This document shows positions 20,886 to 30,905 of a stretch of 64,000 bases of DNA, piece by piece. How positions within the stretch are numbered: the stretch's first letter is position 1; each line of letters starts with the position of its first letter. The DNA is from Liopterus haemorrhoidalis (lineage: Eukaryota > Arthropoda > Insecta > Coleoptera > Dytiscidae). Below the pieces are notes generated by a model. It made no database searches, was not told the DNA's origin, and saw nothing but the letters and a program-made list of their open reading frames with translations. The DNA lies in the NCBI GenBank assembly GCA_963971575.1, contig OZ020625.1, forward strand, positions 13,741,646-13,805,645. The letters are read 5' to 3'. A program made the position numbers and the translations under genes.

Positions 20886-21887
20886 GCCGGACGCGGACCT
20901 CAGCGTACACCCACCCCTCTCGTTCGGTCCAACTACGTGGCACCAAACGCCGCCAGCAACAACTATGGGGGAAGAATGTCTTGGAGGAAGCTCAACGCTC
21001 CTAGAGAAGGAAGACCCGAAAGCGGCGCCCCATATTTTCCCGCGCCTGTTTCAAAATATTGACCGCCGGCTCAAATGATTCGGGACAACGACACCAATCC
21101 AGTGCCGCTAACCGCTGCTCCCGCACGGCTGTCAGGGCCGAGATAGCGCCTCCGCCAGGGCACAAAACCGTGCGGATATTCGGAAGAATCGCAGCGCCGC
21201 CTGGAAACCAGGATCACGAAAACCTTCAGCTCTTCTGAGTCCTTAATACTTCATTGGCCTTCTCACTTGAAGCGCCACCCGCTAAAAGATCCTAAACCAT
21301 AGTCACCCATCGCTCTGGATGAGCATTGGAACGAAGTACTGCACAGGATAAGCGCATCGCACATTCCGTCACTGTCACCTCACTGAGATGTTCGGCGCGA
21401 CGGACCACAACGCCTTCTCTGGCGCTGCCGCCATCGCGCCTTCAGGGCGCTGCCACCAAAGGACACTAGTTCGTCCACAAACGTCCACCACGGACACAAC
21501 CACGACGCTCGCCGTCCATCGTAGATTAATGCCGCGACGCCCATCACCATGTTGGACGCTCGCCGCCACAACGACGCTCGCTGTCCCTCCACAATCCCTA
21601 ACCACAATCCTAGTCTTCAACTTTGTATTGCTGTGTTATATTGTTAATATAGTTTAGTTTGTACACTTTTATAATGTATATTTATATCGCGTTAAATAAA
21701 TATTGTTGTTTCATTCAGAACACACCTAAAGGGTCACCCAACCTCAATTTCAGACGCTTTAGCAAGACAAGGCTCTTCAAGCTTAGGCATCATACTAGAA
21801 ACCCAGCTCGTGAGCTTAGTTTGGGTACATTGTTCTGGATAGTCATCTTGGGAACTTCTCCTGGGGTACTACCTCCTGTAACATATA

Positions 21888-23110
21888 GAACTTCCTTGGT
21901 TATATCTATGTAAACTTAACAAAAATTTCAATCTTGGGTAAAAATATAAAATAAATTTAGTTAAATCTTACCTAACATTGGTGCAGAAAACAAAACCATT
22001 ATTTTAATCCAAAGCAATCGACAACAGCAACACATTATGGCTATAGAAGTATTTTCTCATATACCTTCAAATATAAATTATAATCAGAAATCACCAACAT
22101 GTTTTCAGTTCGCAGGTAAAATAGCGAATCGAATAACAAAGTAGTTAATAATTTTGTTTTAAAATATTGAATCCCGAGTATTAAAGAAATAGCATAAAAT
22201 ATTTTTTATTAATGTCCTATTAGTGGCCTGCCACGAATCTTAGGATATAGTTTTTTTTTTTTTTTTTTTAATTTTCTTAAAATGTGTTTTCATTTTGCTG
22301 TTAAGTTTCCAATTGGGGCTGATACCAGTCCTTCTCTAAATATTTCTCAAATCCATGTTTTATTTGTTTTCACAAACTTTGATTATTTTATCTATATTAC
22401 TGGATTCTATTATTAACTAATGAGAGGGTATCTCACGGTTGTTAGTAGTCAATCACCCAATGAAGTGACTTGTGCAAATAATAAGTTTTTTCGTTAGGTG
22501 TATTTCCGATTGGGGTTGATATCAGCCCGTCTGTAATTATTTCTCAGATCTTTTTTTTTGTTGTTGGTTTCCTCAAACTGACTGATTATTTTATCTAAGT
22601 TTCTGGACTCTTATTTTTAACTAATAAGAAGGTATCTCACTATTATTAGTAGTTAATTCTCCAATTAAGTTGACTGGTACAAATGTAAATTTTAAATGAC
22701 CATTAATGACCGATTGCTGGAGAATGAGTTAAATGTTTTAATTTGAGTTATCCTTAACCTATTTTAAAAAGATACGTTTATGTATGTTGTTTTGACGGGT
22801 TAGGCATAATTCGAGTTCTTTAGTAACCGGCCATTAGTAGCATGGATCTATCTTTTGACGTGAATACGTTCTTAAAATAAGACTAGGTGGCCAATATTGA
22901 AAGTTGGACGTTACGAAAAAATTGACATCGTATTGAGAAATAATTTCTATAATATAAACGCGAACCAAACCAACCAGTGTCATGCGATAGCTAAGGGAAC
23001 AAAAACTTGTTAGTGACCTTGAGTTGGTGGTGTTTTGGGGCCTTTCTGCTGCATCACACAAATTTCAAATGTATAACACGGGAAAGGACTTCGAAGCGCT
23101 ACGACGTCGA
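21888..23110. other. Spacer with a two-copy diverged tandem duplication
   Basis: About 195-bp segments at 22300-22497 and 22500-22695 are clearly similar (shared blocks include TTATTTTATCTA and GGTATCTCAC). No coding feature is seen. A poly-T run of about 20 lies at 22252-22270. Confidence 0.6.
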
Positions 23111-23111
23111 A

Positions 23112-23143
<32 letters not shown>

Positions 23144-23263
23144 GGAAAATAAGGAACTGAAGCCATTAAGGCTTGTATTGTTCCATTTTACATAAACAGA
23201 GCATACAATGTTATATCCACATAAATAATACATCCAATTATAAGCTAATTACGTACAAATTAA

Positions 23264-25990
23264 TCAAATTACTAAATCTATACAATTTTTAAAATTGTTC
23301 AAGCTGGAAGTGAAGGCACTGGCAGGTAAATTGTTCCAGGATTTAAAAATCCTGTTGGTTAAAAAATTACCACGCACATTTTTTTTGAATTTTTGTCGCC
23401 TTAATTTTAAACTATGACCCCTTAACCTGGTGTCCGTATTCAGGGTGAAGATATTCGACAAATCACATTTAAAATCACCACGCACTATTTTAAACATCGT
23501 AATAAGGTCCCCACGATGACGTCTTTTTGCAAGAGAAGTAAGGTTCAACTTTCGCAGTCTTTCTTCATAGGACAATGAATATAATCCACGAGCTAACTTT
23601 GTGAAACGCCTTTGCACCTTCTCCATCACACAAATGTCTTTTTTGAGGCTGGGTGCCCAAACTGAGATAGCAAACTCCAAATGAGGCCTTACGTAGGACA
23701 CGTAGAGTATCTTGACTATATCAGGAGACGGTCGATAAAACGATTTTGACAGGATATATGACACATAGTTCGCACGTTTAATCACTTTTTTAACCTGATG
23801 GCTCCAATTTAGGTCAGACGTTATCGTGACTCCCAGATCAACCTGTTCTTCAACCACTTGAAGCTTTACTTTGTTAATAAAGTATGGATGCCTTGCGTTG
23901 TTTTGGACCATGTGAAGTACAGTGGTTTTACTGATATTCAGTGGTAAAAGCCAAGTGTTAGTCCAGTCGAAGATTTTATTAAGGTCATCCTGGATAATTA
24001 AACAATCGTCATTGTATATTTTAGTATCATCAGCATACATGGAAAATGGGGAAGAAATAGATGTTTTTAGGTCGATTACGTAGATCAGGAAAAGAATAGG
24101 GCCTAGAACCGAGCCTTGTGGAACTCCACTTAGAGCCGGATGTGCCTTTGACAAGGAGTCACCAATGCGAATCTGGAACGACATATCAGATAAAAATGCT
24201 TTAATCCAGCAATGAAGCTTACCCCGAATGCCATAATGTTCAAGTTTACTGAGTAGTCTATTGAGAGGCACCTTATCGAAGGCTCGGGCAAAGTCCAGAA
24301 AAATGACGTCAGTAGGAATGGAATTGTCCAATGCCAGTGACCAGGCATGCGTACACTGAAGGAGATTTGATGTGACCGACCGGCCTGGTAGGAATCCGTG
24401 CTGTTCAATAGGTATTACGTCATTTGCAGTCAGAAATTCTAAGATTTTTTTTGCTATAATGCGTTCAAGAATCTTTCTCGAATTAGATCCGATACTTATG
24501 GGTCGGTAATTTTCAGGATTCAACTTGTCTCCTTTTTTAAATATCGGTGTCACCAGTGCTTGACGCCATGTTTTCGGAAGGTATCCTTCATCCAATGATT
24601 TGCGCATTACTTTATATAAAGGATCTGCAAGGATGTCACTGCAGTTCTTTAAGATAATAGATGGTACACCATCGGGACCAGGATTTGCTGATGACTTCAT
24701 CGTATTCAGTTCATACCTGATAATTTCAGGAGATAAGTCGATATCGTCTAGATTATTTATAATACGAGAATTCGGGTCAAGAAGGGGAAGAGGTCCATAG
24801 GTTTCTTCTGTGTAAGCTTTCTTGAAAACGTCAGCAAATAATTCAGCCACAACAGATGGATTATAACACACCATGCCTTTAGCATCATTTATAACCGGTA
24901 TAGAAACTTTAGCGTCAGTCTGTGATCGTACATAGCTAAATAGAGCTTTTGGGCCAAGAGTTACAAGTCGAGACTCATAGAAGGATCGTGCATTGCGTAT
25001 CTCTCTGGTTAGATTGTTGGAAATGGTACGGTGACGGATATAATCGACCTGTAAGTTCGATTTTTTATAGGTTTTCCACAAACGACCTTTTAATTTATGT
25101 AATTTGTGAAGTGACGTATTAAACCAAGGTTTAATAAACTCAATCCTTTTGCGAACTATGGGTGTATTTCGCTCAGTGGTAGTGATGATTTCGTCACATA
25201 TTGCCGCCCATTGATCTTCTAAATTAGGTTTAGCGAGAAGTGTAGCCCATGATGCTGCAGCAAGATCAGAGGATATTTGTTGAAAATTTGCTTTCCAAAT
25301 ATTTCTTCGTACTGCAGAGTTCTTATCAGAATTTGTAATAATCTGTACATAAGTTAGTAATACTGCATAGTCGGAACATCCTATTGGTGGTAGGTATTTA
25401 ATATTACTAACTAAATCATTATTATTCGCAAATATTAAATCCAGGGTAGATGGAGTTTGATTTATTCTAAACCGTGTAGGTTCAGTAACAAGTTGATTAA
25501 GACCTGTGTTGTAAATTAAGTCCGAGTATAGCGTTTCAGCAGCGTCATCAGAGCTTGTGCTTGGTGCGGGCCATTTCATATCCGGTAGGTCACCAAAAAT
25601 GAGGACATTAGAATACTTTCTAGAGATATCCTGTAAGGCATTTACAAGAATTACGTCATCATCATATTGAGTTCTTCCAGGTCGATAAACATTTACAACA
25701 ACACATGATGTACATCCGTAACGAATTTTCAAACACAGTGATTCAATATTCGGTGTAGAAATCTTAACTATTTCTGTGAACTTGTCCTGAGCTGTCTTGA
25801 TAAAAATGCACACACCTCCTCCCCGCCGATGAATTCTATCGTCACGATAGAGGGTATAGCCAGGATGTAGACAAGGGAGTCGGGATGCGTCGGGTTAAGC
25901 CAAGTCTCAGTAATTAGAATGCAGAAAGGATTGGTATTGTTAACTGTGATTAAGAAATCATCAAATTTTGCCAATAGTGATGCCAGGTTC
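23264..25990 (-). pseudogene. CR1-group ORF2: endonuclease and reverse transcriptase, frameshifted
   Basis: The main frame (23264-25813, 849 codons) carries most of the endonuclease and the whole RT. The first endonuclease part (ITETWLNPTH) is in another frame up to 25974, with the shift near 25880. RT motifs include NPGPDGVPSIIL (378-389), FLDFARAFD (505-513), [11 protein letters not shown] (562-572) and YADD (593-596), followed by the VQRRFTKLARGLYSLSYEERL thumb-to-tail region. The endonuclease shows lesions: the GDFN motif reads GDLPD at 74-78 and the catalytic SDH reads SDY at 147-149. RT looks intact but target nicking is probably lost. Confidence 0.85.
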
Positions 25991-26021
25991 GTATATAGAA
26001 AACAAAATTCTTGTATTTGAA

Positions 26022-26753
26022 TTACTTTTTTGAAGCTGTTGTAACCAGTATTGTTGGGACCCGATTGATATACTTTATTGTAATATCTTTTTCGCCATTA
26101 CTAATTCGTTCATTTAGCTCAATACGCAAATTTTTTAAGTATTCTAGTTGTCTGGGAGTCTGATCGTCTCTAAAAGTGACTGTTGAAAATTTACCGTTTA
26201 ACAGCCGGTTTTTATTTCTCCATAACGTTTTGACTGTAGCAGAGTCTTTTAGAACAATTTTGATGGGCCGAGGTTTGTTAGGATTACTATTTTTGCCTAA
26301 CCGTCTGACCGAGCAGGCAGTTACGGATGTATTGTTGGTCACAGTATGAATTATGTTATTAACTGTGACTACATCAGTTGAATTTCCATCCGTTTCTTCG
26401 GGAACGCCATATAATAAAATATTTTTTTCGCGAAAAGATCGTTCACGAAGTTCAGCTAGAATATCCTCAAAAACTTTCGGAGAAACATCTGTAGAAGATG
26501 ACATTTTATTTTCCAATGCATCAATTTTATCATGCAGTTTGGTAATCATACATTTTAATTCATTTATTGGATCATTTCCTGTTGTACACGAGTTGCAAAA
26601 AAACTTCAGGTTTTTAGACTTAAGTCTGGTAATCCTCACCGCGTCATCATTAGACATGTCTGTGCAACTAATATGCACACGCTGTTTGCAGCTATCACAG
26701 GTGACCGATTGTTCACGGTCACTAACAGACTTAGAACAGTTCTGACAACGCAT
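26022..26753 (-). CDS. CR1-group ORF1 with PHD-type zinc finger and coiled coil
   Basis: This is an RNA-binding ORF1 protein. The frame is open to 26789, but ATG 26753 (MRCQNCSKSV) is preferred because the zinc finger starts there. Cysteines and a histidine follow the C4HC3 PHD order: CQNC, CDSC, H, C and CNSC, over about 55 residues. A charged helical stretch (about residues 70-110) is a probable coiled coil, followed by an RRM-like region (LLYGVPEE to VTFRDDQTPRQ). It is uninterrupted over about 243 codons and ends just upstream of the ORF2 region. Confidence 0.78.
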   Translation of the reverse strand: MRCQNCSKSVSDREQSVTCDSCKQRVHISCTDMSNDDAVRITRLKSKNLKFFCNSCTTGNDPINELKCMITKLHDKIDALENKMSSSTDVSPKVFEDILAELRERSFREKNILLYGVPEETDGNSTDVVTVNNIIHTVTNNTSVTACSVRRLGKNSNPNKPRPIKIVLKDSATVKTLWRNKNRLLNGKFSTVTFRDDQTPRQLEYLKNLRIELNERISNGEKDITIKYINRVPTILVTTASKK

Positions 26754-26890
26754 GGTGCCCCCTTTTAGTCTATTACAAAACTGATTCACAAATTAATAGG
26801 TAAATGATATTAATATTGTTTGAGTCTATGGTTGAAACAAATTATTAGATTCTGTATGAAAGTTGAAAGTTAGGTTACGTTAATAATTGT

Positions 26891-27078
26891 CACATAAAAG
26901 TCTCACCACCAAACTTGAGATACCACCACTACACATATAATTCACCAAAATTAAGTTCGACTCAAAAATATAAATATTTAGTATGATTTCACCACCAATT
27001 TAAATACACCAATGTGGACACGATGTATACAAGACAAAAAAAATATCTATGAACAAATAGGTTTCAAATGAATGCTAT
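26891..27078. other. Short spacer
   Basis: AT-rich sequence between the CR1 5' region and the next open frame; possibly part of the CR1 leader. Confidence 0.35.
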
Positions 27079-27283
27079 ATGTCGACTTCAGACATGAAAA
27101 GTGAACTCGAATACAATATTATTTGTGAAACTGTGGACTGCAGTTGGAAATTAAAAAAAAAATTGTTTGCATATACTCGTCCAAAAGCCAAGCAGAAATT
27201 GATCAAACGATTAAAATCGAATAGATTGGATACTGAGGAATTCAAAAATGTGCCACATATCAGTGCGCAGGGCTTACATGTAA
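27079..27283 (+). pseudogene. Unknown open frame interrupted by a MITE
   Basis: ATG at 27079 opens MSTSDMKSELEYNIICE and continues with a Lys-rich segment to about 27280, where the MITE at 27284 interrupts it. Removing the MITE and one TAA copy leaves the frame open for only a few codons, so the original 3' end is uncertain. No family is recognised. It could be a host exon or an old element gene; the evidence does not decide. Confidence 0.3.
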
Positions 27284-27756
27284 AGTGGGGAACAGAATGC
27301 AACGAGTTTGACGGCGCGTTAACGGCGTTTGGACGGCACTATCTGTCAGAAGAAAGTTAAAACCAAGCTGTCGTACGCAAGTGCACAGAATGGACAACGT
27401 CCTACGGCGTTCGAACGCCGTTGATACTGAATATTCGTCAACTTCCAACTTTTGACGCCGTTGAACGTTGACGCAGAACACCTAACCTCAGTTTTTACTG
27501 AATGGTAAAGTGTTTGTATGTATAAATAACTTGCATACAACATAAATAACACCACACACAAGTCTTCATCATCCATTATACTTTTAATAAAAGAAAGCGC
27601 ACGTATAAAAACAGATATAGGTTGTCACGTGACACTTGACGGCGTTAAAAATTATTGCATTGTGTGCAGGCGAAATTTCTCAACGGCGCTAACGCAACGC
27701 CGTCGCAAATGACGGCGCGCTGACGGCGTAGCGCGCTTTGCATTCTGTTCCAGGCT
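27284..27756. mobile_element. PIF/Harbinger-like MITE
   Basis: The 473-bp element has ends AGTGGGGAACAGAATGC and GCATTCTGTTCCAGGCT (inverted, 14 of 17 matching) and is flanked by TAA on both sides (27281-27283 and 27757-27759). A three-base TWA duplication is the PIF/Harbinger signature. The interior is rich in repeated GACGGCG and CGCCGT motifs in both orientations, giving strong potential secondary structure. It encodes no protein. Confidence 0.8.
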
Positions 27757-27904
27757 TAACTCATGAGAGCTGACTCCGCAGAGCCAAAAATGGAACGCAG
27801 TATAGTTGTGTACCCAATTTTTTTTATTGAATTTTATCTTTATTATCAGTTGTTTCTTCACTCGAGTCAGTACCTTGCTGTAAGTATCTGCAAGTCATGA
27901 TTTA

Positions 27905-28030
27905 TGGTGCAATTCTATAGCAAATCTATAAGCTACAGACGATCGTATCTAAGCAGTTGTTTTATGTGTTATGGACAGTTTCATATAGATTTTGTCTGTA
28001 AGCTTACAGATTTGCCACAGAATTACTCCA
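27905..28030. mobile_element. 126-bp MITE with TTA target duplication
   Basis: Starts TGGTGCAATTC and ends GAATTACTCCA; the arms stay complementary for about 35 bp (CAAATCTATAAGCT against AGCTTACAGATTTG). It is flanked by TTA on both sides (27902-27904 and 28031-28033). The length and duplication suggest a Harbinger-type MITE. Confidence 0.7.
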
Positions 28031-28033
28031 TTA

Positions 28034-28733
28034 GTCCTATAATAAATTAAATTAAATAAATAAAAATAATTTATCAATGAAAATATTTTAAAAACTACAT
28101 TGTGATGAAAATTTTCTTTTAAATTTCAGTAATATATAATATTTCTGAAATATTTTACAATGAGAAGTTCAACACTATTAGATATTCGTGAAAATTTTAA
28201 TAGTTACCAGTGTATTTCATGAGATTTTTGCTTTGTAAACCTAACTGTAACTTGTAGCACACTATGCACAGTTGCAAACGTCTAGTCCGGTCTTAAGAGT
28301 AGTTTTCTCATGGATAATTGGCAGAAATACTCTACAAGCCATAACAAATGTTTTTGCTATTATTATTTGAAAAATTAGACTAGTTTCCATAGATTACATC
28401 TGACAAATATATCACATATAATAGCAACATGTATAAGATGGGAAATAATATATAGTAACCAGTTTGAAAAATTAAATCGAAATACTTCTCTTTATTCCTG
28501 CAGAATTTAATTTATTGTTACGGTTTTACTTCAGCTTTGACTACCTGATTTCCTAATGGAGGCATTAGGAAATTACATATTCAACCCAAATTTTTATATA
28601 TATTTAGTTAAATATGCGGGATTCAGATTTGCTGAATTTACACAAGATATTTGAATTTTCTTTTAGTACATAATACACAGATTTGTTTCAAACAAGTATT
28701 TAATACTTAAAATGAGTACCTGTGTATAGAGAG
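28034..28733. other. AT-rich spacer with a perfect hairpin
   Basis: No gene found. At 28549-28572 TTTCCTAATG and CATTAGGAAA form a perfect 10-bp stem around a GAGG loop. Confidence 0.5.
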
Positions 28734-29475
28734 ATAATAATAATAATAATAATATTTATTAGTTCTGTAAGAATGATACATTCATAGACACGTCAATATA
28801 AAATGCAGAACAATGAAATATGAAATAATACACAGAAATATAAGAGATACAAAAAAAAAATAAAATAAATTATAATAATAATAATGAACAAAAACTAATT
28901 AATTAGAGACATTTTTCTATTTTGTTACACAATATTATCCAATAGATATTCCTTAATGGTATAATATGCCTTTTCTAGGAGAACAGATTTGGCAGCAAAT
29001 TTAAATCTCGTAAGATTCATCACTTTCATTCTATCCGGTAGTCGATTAAAAAATGTAGGTCCCCAGTATCTAGGTGAGTTTTTACAAACTGCCAATCTGA
29101 TCCTGGGTATTTCCAAATGGTTACCAAACCTAGTCACTCTTTCAGGGTTCTTGTTTATGTAATCAAAAGTTTGAAACTCAGATTTAACATATATCAGACA
29201 ATATAAAATAAACATAGCAGGTAAAGTTAACATTGAATGCTTAATAAAGTACTGTTTATAAGAGGTATTCTTTCTGAGCTTACATATGATGCGTAAAGCT
29301 TTTTTTTTGAGTTCTGAATACTTTTATAGCATCTGTTGATGCGCCCTGCAATAGAATGCCATATGCCAAATGGCTGTTGACGAGAGCGTGATAGGCTATA
29401 ATAGCAGTTTCAAATGGCACTACCGGTGTTATTTTACGTAAAGCGTATAATGACCTCAAGATCTTACTAGTAATA
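28734..29475 (-). mobile_element. 5'-truncated LINE tail (CR1/Jockey-like), TAA tail
   Basis: A (TAA)n tail at 28734-28755, then the C-terminal part of ORF2 up to about 29475. The tail type and C-terminal sequence resemble the fragment at 2058-2997. Confidence 0.75.
28925..29475 (-). pseudogene. LINE ORF2 C-terminal fragment with one frameshift
   Basis: The last 102 codons (28925-29233) read continuously and include GPTFFNRLPDRMK and a YYTIKEYLL-type ending typical of CR1/Jockey ORF2 C-termini. Upstream the frame continues through KHSMLTLP and KALRIICKLRKN, then shifts at a poly-A run near 29302-29309, beyond which SLYALRKITPVVPFE and HLAYGILLQGAS are legible to 29475. Palm and endonuclease are absent. 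Confidence 0.72.
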
Positions 29476-30690
29476 ATAGGACCGTGTGTAACGTCATGCT
29501 GACCATGTGGCTTTTATATTTATGGCCGTCGGTCTAGAAACGGAGAAATTACCTTATCTGCCCCTTATACGCCGATCTAGGTGTTGGGATCTTATTATTA
29601 TTATTTTAAATAAGAAACACAAATATATTTTCTGATAATTAATGACTTGGAGCTCCTACCTGGATAGTTGTAGTATAGTGTTGATGTCAGGACTGCTAGA
29701 CGGCCAATCATCAGGTGAAATGAAACCTGATACATTGCTTTCAAGTTTCTGCTGCTTAGTCTTCTTATGGATTGGCCATGAATCTTGCTGGAAGCTCCTC
29801 CTAACGCAAAGGGCAACTCCCTTTTCGTTAGGTACCGTTTCATATATAATTATTGACACAAACATGGTTTCCTAGTAGATTCTGGCCAATGTTTTTACCC
29901 TTTTTTCGTAACAAGGAAGTTTAGTGGTACATGGTACATGCCCTACGAAACCATAACTTCTGTAAGGTTATGGCTCATCTGGATCCTCGGCATGATTCAC
30001 GTGAACTTGAAGCATATGCTCCGTTGTTTTGGCAGTTGAAAGCCTCAATATTGAAAAACTTTTGTCAATGAAAATTAAAATCCTATGCCCTGTCCGCTTA
30101 ACGCTTAAGTAACCGCTTTGGATTGTTCATCCTCTGATGTTTTAGAGGATGACACCCCAAGATTACTTTTAAGCACACGGGACATAGTCATTTTGGGAAG
30201 GTTCAGCTTATTAGCTATAACTGATTGTCTCTTCACTGGTATTCTGTCCAATACGTGCTGTCACCACGTTTACCAGATTATCTGTCTTTACGTTGCGAGG
30301 AAGTTGCAATATGGGGCGATCATCAAGTGTACTAGTTTTAATAAACGTCTGAATGTTGCGACAAACAAATCTACTATAGATTTTCGACTTCTGAAACGTG
30401 TGTCGTCCCAATACATCAATAAATTGTATTAAAATAACCATTTTTTACTATTAATGAGAGATTCTGGCAGTGAACTGCATGACAAGTGAACTGTATTTGT
30501 GAAACTAATCAACTCAATTTTTTTATTTATATTTTAATTCAAGTACGTGGAATTCAGATTTGCTGAATTTAAGCTACGGCAAAACGGTTTAATATATAGT
30601 ACATTTCATTTAAAAATAGCAAGGATGATATTATCTCATACTTTCATTGATCCATTATCAGAGCAATCGAGATATTGCATTATTTTGCCT
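29476..30690. other. Unannotated spacer with an imperfect hairpin
   Basis: No gene recognised. At 29800-29832, CCTAACGCAAAGGG and CCCTTTTCGTTAGG form a 14-bp stem with one mismatch around CAACT. The segment 29503-29572 resembles 3752-3830. Confidence 0.45.
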
Positions 30691-30905
30691 ATGTTCAGCA
30701 GTGGACGAATTCGACTAAATTATAGCATGAGGATGAATTATATCTGCCTATGAATTAATAAAAATGAAGTTATAACGACAAATTAGTATTTTCTTAAGAA
30801 AATTATTTGGACTTCACAAAGATTCTATCCATTGTTTTCTATTCTAAGAGACTTGTCTTCTAATTTTTACCTTTGGTTCTTTTAGGCCTTTGTTCAACGT
30901 CTATA
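30690..30905. repeat. Dispersed repeat, copy 1 left part
   Basis: Shares long blocks (CGACGAATTCGACTAAATTA-like and TCCATTGTTTTCTATTCTAA) with 33803-34100 and 35040-35199. Its right part continues at 33648-33740 after the DNA transposon, which therefore inserted into this copy. Confidence 0.7.

Larger units (their letters stand above)
20358..21883 (+). mobile_element. Solo LTR, copy 1 of a long-LTR family
   Basis: A 1.5-kb sequence starts TGTTAACGCG and ends CTCCTGTAACA, flanked by TATA (20354-20357 and 21884-21887), a 4-bp target duplication. It has a TATA box at 20557-20564 (TATAAATA), a tandem-repeat block just downstream (20610-20885), a GC-rich middle and an AATAAA signal at 21695-21700. 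No coding sequence or internal region adjoins it, so it is a solo LTR left by recombination. Related LTRs are at 35200-36750 and 40787-44708. A four-bp duplication fits Ty3/gypsy-type integrases, but the superfamily is inferred. Confidence 0.83.
23111..26890 (-). mobile_element. CR1-group non-LTR retrotransposon with both ORFs
   Basis: The minus-strand element has a (TAA)n 3' tail (plus-strand ATT repeats at 23111-23141), a short 3' UTR, ORF2 (endonuclease and RT) and ORF1 (PHD-type zinc finger and RNA-binding part). A PHD-like ORF1 and an RRFTKL plus LSYEERL C-terminus fit the CR1 group. The 5' end is uncertain. A second, 5'-truncated copy lies at 52456-55430 and shares the 3' UTR nearly base for base. 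Confidence 0.85.
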
